NCBI GenBank assembly: GCA_029339505.1
Contig: JAQISU010000094.1
Span: forward strand, 9,758,001 to 9,822,000
Reading direction: 5' to 3'
DNA from: Unio delphinus
Taxonomy: Eukaryota > Mollusca > Bivalvia > Unionida > Unionidae
Length of the DNA stretch: 64,000 nucleotides
Both the position numbers and the translations under genes were made by a program. Under the pieces are notes generated by a model. That model worked only from the letters and a program-made list of their open reading frames with translations. It did no database searches and was not told the DNA's origin. Positions 59,598 to 64,000 of this stretch are shown here, piece after piece; within the stretch, counting starts at the first letter, position 1; every line of letters starts with the position of its first letter.

Positions 59598-60227
59598 ATT
59601 AAATAACTGACCTTAATCCCTTAGCTTGTTTCTTGTGTGAAAACTCTTTGATTGAGCTGCAAGTACACGGCGGTGGTTATTTGATGTCGTCATACACATC
59701 AATTGACATCATCAATTGATGTGTTCACAAATTGTATGATTGTGTTACTTAAACAGCTCTAGCTCAGTCTCTATATAAGCATCTGCATATGACAGTGAGG
59801 CCAAGGAAAGGGAGTCGGACAATATTTGTGATGACTGGACCATGACAGTTTACTAGATGTTGATGGTGGATTTCAGAACTTTGTCAGACAATGAGAATGT
59901 ATTCTTGGATTTTGTACTAGATTACATTAAGTAGTGATACTTAAACGATACTATGAATTTAAAAAATATTGACTTCAGGTTTCTAAACATTTAATACAAT
60001 TTCCATTTGATTGAGTAACCGATCATTAGGATTGATGGGTACTGGGTAGAAGTTTTCACAAATTTAGACAGCATTAGTCATTTGTGTGTTCATTCTCATG
60101 GAATCAATATCAATCTTGTGGATTTTATATTGACACATTTAACATATTATTGATGATAAAGATTTATACTAAATGTTTCATGATTTCTTTCAATTTTCTG
60201 ATTTATATGAATTTGTTATTTGTTTTT
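59598..60227. other. Right flank, no recognised feature
   Basis: Probably intron of the ADAD-like gene. Nothing seen. Confidence 0.4.
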
Positions 60228-60475
60228 TTTAAACGTACACTGTGGATATTTGTCTTTTTAGCATACACTGTGGATATTCATTTTTTTTAGCATACACTGG
60301 ATATTTTTTTTTATTATTTTAGCATAGACTATATTTATTTAGTTGTTTTAGCATATACTGGATATTTTTTGGGTTATTTTAACATACAATGTATATTTAT
60401 TTGGTTATTTTAGCATACTCTGTGTATATTTTTTTGTTTTTTAGCATATACTGGATATTTATTTCCTTATGTAGT
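60228..60475. repeat. About 35-40 bp degenerate minisatellite, 6-7 copies
   Basis: Units of TTTAGCATACACTGGATATT with T-rich spacers of varying length. Confidence 0.8.
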
Positions 60476-62154
60476 AATAAACATTCTTTCTTTGTAGATG
60501 TAACATAATTTGTGTTGTAATTTCCTTAATATTTGAGATGTCAACTAAATGCACAAAATGTAATAGTTTAAAGGTAATGAAATTGCATGCCACTTGTCTC
60601 CATCTACTAAAACTCATCCACAACCACATGTTGTGGGTGCAAATTACAGTAAGAAAATGTCGTCTGCAGTCTTAAGATAAGGTTTTCTGAGTTAAGAGAG
60701 AAAGAGTAAGTCGAGAGAAATGGAATGTGACATTTTAAGTTTACATCCTAAGATGTTATCACTAGCAATTGTTGTGGGCGACCAAAGTGATGCATTCAGT
60801 ACCAACAGGTACCATGATATCGTGACAGCTGCAAATGGAAGGATGAGGTGTTGTGGACTTGCTATCTCAGCAGACTTTCTTGGTGTTGCAGATGAGGTCT
60901 CTAATACAGAAGACTAAAACACAGTTGCTGGACTTGTGTAAATTCATCTTATCCCTCTGAAATTTTCATTACTGAGTTGGAATTTATGGGAGATTGTCTT
61001 CCCTTTTCTTGGCTGCCCAATGGGTACAAGTTGTCATTCAGGTCAGAACTTTGCCCTATAGCCTGTAAGTCATGATGCAGTGAGCATTTTCCAGACATGG
61101 ATGAACCAAATTGTCGCCAGTCAAGTTTGTAAAATGCCATTTTCCAGCATCCAGACTAGCCATACTTGATGATCAATGACTGGGAATCCATCACTTCAGT
61201 GAGCCATGCCATTCACCAGTTAGTTGCACATTGTTTTACAGATCTATTTGGGATCCAGAGGACCAATCCATCCACTTTGCTAAACAGTCCAACCAGCTGA
61301 TAAGCTTAATACCATGCCAGCAGTCCATCCAAGAGCCAGATTGACCATCCAGCTGACCACCCATCCAATATATAGCCAAACTGAACAGTCTTAATGATTA
61401 CTAACCAAAAAGACAAACCATGGCACATGCCCAGTTGCTCTTTCAGCTACCAAAACAAACCTTTACAGATTATGCCCTAGGAAGAGATCAAATTGCACAC
61501 AGGGATTCTGTCAAATCCTAGTCACTGTCGACCTGAAATGTTTTATTCTGATGTTGACAGAATACCTGATGAGGACAAACCCACAGTGAATGTGGAAATA
61601 ACACTTGAAGATTTGTTGTATGCAACTTCTACTATGGAGTGAATGGAATACAGCTTAAACGTGTCTGGTGAGAAAATATACAGAGTGTTGACATTTTCCC
61701 AGTGCCAAGCCCTATGAACCGTAAGCCTAAATGATGTTAGCAAGATTGACATCCATCTGTAAAATAAACTTAAAGAAACCTGCAGAACTAGTTGTGTGAA
61801 TAAGGTCATGAATTGTGTTTAATTACGCTATAAAACATAAAGGGCATCAATGAAAAAAAGTCCTGGCAAAGAGTGATCTCTTGACAAGCATGTCGTCATG
61901 TGATGACCACAATATTTATGAAGTTTCAAATCAATGTATTATAACACTTGAAGATTTGTTACACTGAAAAGATTGAGATACAGATTACATTATGCTACAA
62001 GACAGAATATTTTGGGTGCAATGTGACGGCTCAGTTTGCACATCTTAGGTAATGGCCATAATAATTAACCAAGATTAATGACCATCTGCAGTAAATGCTG
62101 AATTAATTACACCAATTAGACTGTGTCATACATAGCTGCATGACCACGAGGCAA
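60476..62154. other. Right flank, no recognised gene
   Basis: A 65-codon frame at 60720-60917 shows no family match. The stretch 61200-61390 is rich in CCATCCA motifs. No supported exon. Confidence 0.4.
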
Positions 62155-62250
62155 TAACTCTCTGACAAAAAGGCAATAACTCTATGACAAAAAGGCAATA
62201 ACTCTGACAAAAAGGCAATAACTCTCTGACAAAAAGGCAATAACTCTTAA
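62155..62250. repeat. About 22 bp tandem repeat, 4-5 copies
   Basis: Units GACAAAAAGGCAATAACTCT with small length variants. Confidence 0.9.
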
Positions 62251-62473
62251 CAGTGGAATCAGTGTGGTTTGACAAGATGCATATCTTTATGATGATGACC
62301 AAGTTTCATGGCAATCAATGAATAAGATTTACTCAAGGATACTGACACTACTTCAAAAAGAATTTTCAGGAATTCATCAATTCCATTATTTCTCTTGACT
62401 GCTGAGAGTTAAAACTATATTTGATATTCTATGTTATATATCTTAGATCTTAGATCAAATAAACTAGATAATA

Positions 62474-62648
62474 CAGTAGAACCTGTCTTGTAAGACCACC
62501 TCTTTTGTCCAAAAATATGGTCTCTCAAGACAGGTGGTCTCTCGTAACAGATCACAATGCTATATAACGAATAAATTTGTGCATTGAAAATGTGGTCTCA
62601 AGACAGGTGGTCTCACATAGCAATGGTCTTTCAATACAGGTTCTACTG
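62474..62648. mobile_element. Tc1/mariner-like MITE, 175 bp
   Basis: Ends CAGTAGAACCTGT / ACAGGTTCTACTG (13 bases, perfect), each flanked by TA (62472-62473 and 62649-62650). The interior repeats AAGACAGGTGGTCTC twice. Confidence 0.88.
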
Positions 62649-62892
62649 TATTAGGAAACTTCTGGTGAAATCTCCTTGAAAGTATGACATTCCATTCAGG
62701 AGAATTTGTGTCAAGACTTTCAGTATGTTTCTTGTGGTAGTCATATTGAACGTCTGTTTGGCACATTTTTCATTCTTTTGCCAACTACACATCATAAGTC
62801 TTTTAATTTTATGTTTTAACTGTTCATGTAAGATTTATTACACTAGATAGTTATTGCATATCTGTTAACACCACACTTATACAGAATAGTTT

Positions 62893-63126
62893 AGGGGCCC
62901 CGAGTGGCTTAGTAGTCTAAATCATTCTCCAATACGTATCACTGCCATCACACCTATCTGCATGGGTTCGAGTCTCTGATTCGGCCGATGTGGGTATGTG
63001 AGAAAGCTTGCCAGTAGCCTCTCATGGGTTGGTGGTTCATTCCAAGGGTTTTCCAGGGTTCTTCCTCCACCATTAATACTGGCCACCATGTATAGCCTAT
63101 CGTGTGCTGAAACCCTACAACAACAG
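62893..63126 (+). mobile_element. SINE family B copy, plus strand (best preserved)
   Basis: Head AGGGGCCCCGAGTGGCTTAG (box A-like TGGCTTAGTAG), box B-like GGGTTCGAGTCTCTG, body with CAGGGTTCTTCCTCCACCAT and ACTGGCCACCATGTATAGCC, and a CAACAACA tail. Confidence 0.9.
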
Positions 63127-64000
63127 TTTACTCAGACTCATATTTCACATGTTATTGCTTAGATTAAGGTTTTTCTGAAACTTGTGACTGCATGGATATT
63201 TTGCATTCTATATACGTACCATCTTATCTGGAATCCTGAAACTTGATGATGGGATACATAGAATTATTCCCTTATTTCTAAAGTGGCTTATTATGGCTTT
63301 ATAGTTTATGCTTCAATGATGTGTTACATTTTGGATTCGCTATACATTTCTCTGGAACAATTCAGTCTTTGATTATGAATTTGGTGATGACATGCATCTC
63401 TGCTAGTACTACCCCATTCCAACGTTATAATCCCATAATGATTTTTTATTAATCTTCCATTGGCTTTGGATATGTTTTTGCATTTAGCTAATTACAATAC
63501 AAGTTTCTGGCATTTTCTAAACATACTATTCCACCTAGAACCATGTTACTTAGCAAGATGATGCATAAGTTATATACCCTTATTGCATAAAGAAGTCTCT
63601 GTGACCTGTATCTCATGTCTTTGTTCACATTTGTGTTTAAAGTTATTTTGCTGTCTGCAGTTTATGTTAAAATTATTAAACTTGATAATTAGTTCCATCT
63701 ATATTATTACTTCATCCTTCTAACCAAAAAGGTGATTGTAATCAACATTTTATACTTTAATGAAGCATACGCAGAAAATCTTTTCTGACTAGGGTGTTTG
63801 GGAGCAGGATGATATTTTTGATTCTGTGGTAAACTCTATGTTAATGAATATGCATTGTACATTATGATAGGTTAACTCTGACATGTGTGTGAATGAAGAT
63901 AGGGATTAGATGAGTGCATGCATTTAATTTAAGGCCTCAGACTTGGTGCCTAATCTAAGTAGTAAGTGATGCATAAACTGTACATTTAATAATGGTCATG
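63127..64000. other. Right edge, no recognised feature
   Basis: AT-rich sequence, possibly still intron of the ADAD-like gene. No exon with fitting phase and homology found. Confidence 0.4.

Noticed and set aside
60720..60917. 65-codon frame as a further exon of the ADAD-like gene
   Set aside because: No fitting acceptor/phase with exon 58830-58971 and no resemblance to the deaminase domain.
63780..63850. Possible next exon after an AG at the right edge
   Set aside because: The frame required by the previous exon meets a TGA within a few codons.

Overview
This window is nuclear DNA of an animal, most likely a marine invertebrate and plausibly a bivalve mollusc. It is AT-rich and intron-rich, full of microsatellites and minisatellites, and carries tRNA-derived SINEs, a LINE, an LTR retrotransposon and several DNA-transposon families. 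The species call is inference; nothing in the window is diagnostic.

Two host genes can be read by joining exons across consensus splice sites. Both leave the window, and they are transcribed away from each other. On the minus strand, positions 24353 down to 1 hold the first three coding exons of a glycoside-hydrolase-63-type (MGH1-like) glucosidase whose protein sequence looks strikingly bacterial. Its 19.2 kb first intron contains a 4.9 kb satellite of about 39 bp monomers with higher-order structure, a deleted pogo/Tigger-like transposon, further minisatellites and nested MITEs. Its second intron (30-4841) holds four more unrelated tandem arrays. On the plus strand, six exons from 47269 to 58971 encode the N-terminal half of an ADAD/ADAR-family protein: two double-stranded-RNA-binding motifs and the first residues of an adenosine-deaminase-like domain.

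The roughly 23 kb between the two genes is largely transposon-derived. In order it holds unannotated DNA (24.4-29.2 kb); a Gmr1-like Ty3/gypsy element (29220-34944) with 814 bp LTRs that differ at one base by eye but enclose a broken interior in which integrase precedes reverse transcriptase; a near-complete LINE on the minus strand (36042-40093) with a 20 bp target-site duplication; a SINE fragment; a 75 bp hairpin mini-transposon with a 9 bp duplication; and a two-gene DNA transposon (about 41.0-45.05 kb) with a THAP-DDE transposase gene convergent to a broken YqaJ-nuclease/PHD-finger gene, a combination I associate with ISL2EU-type elements.

The introns of the ADAD-like gene and the right flank carry a second SINE family (including an inverted pair inside one intron), a hAT-like MITE and a Tc1/mariner-like MITE. 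Almost all other open reading frames are frame-shadows of tandem repeats. No rRNA, functional tRNA, CRISPR or prokaryotic operon features were seen.
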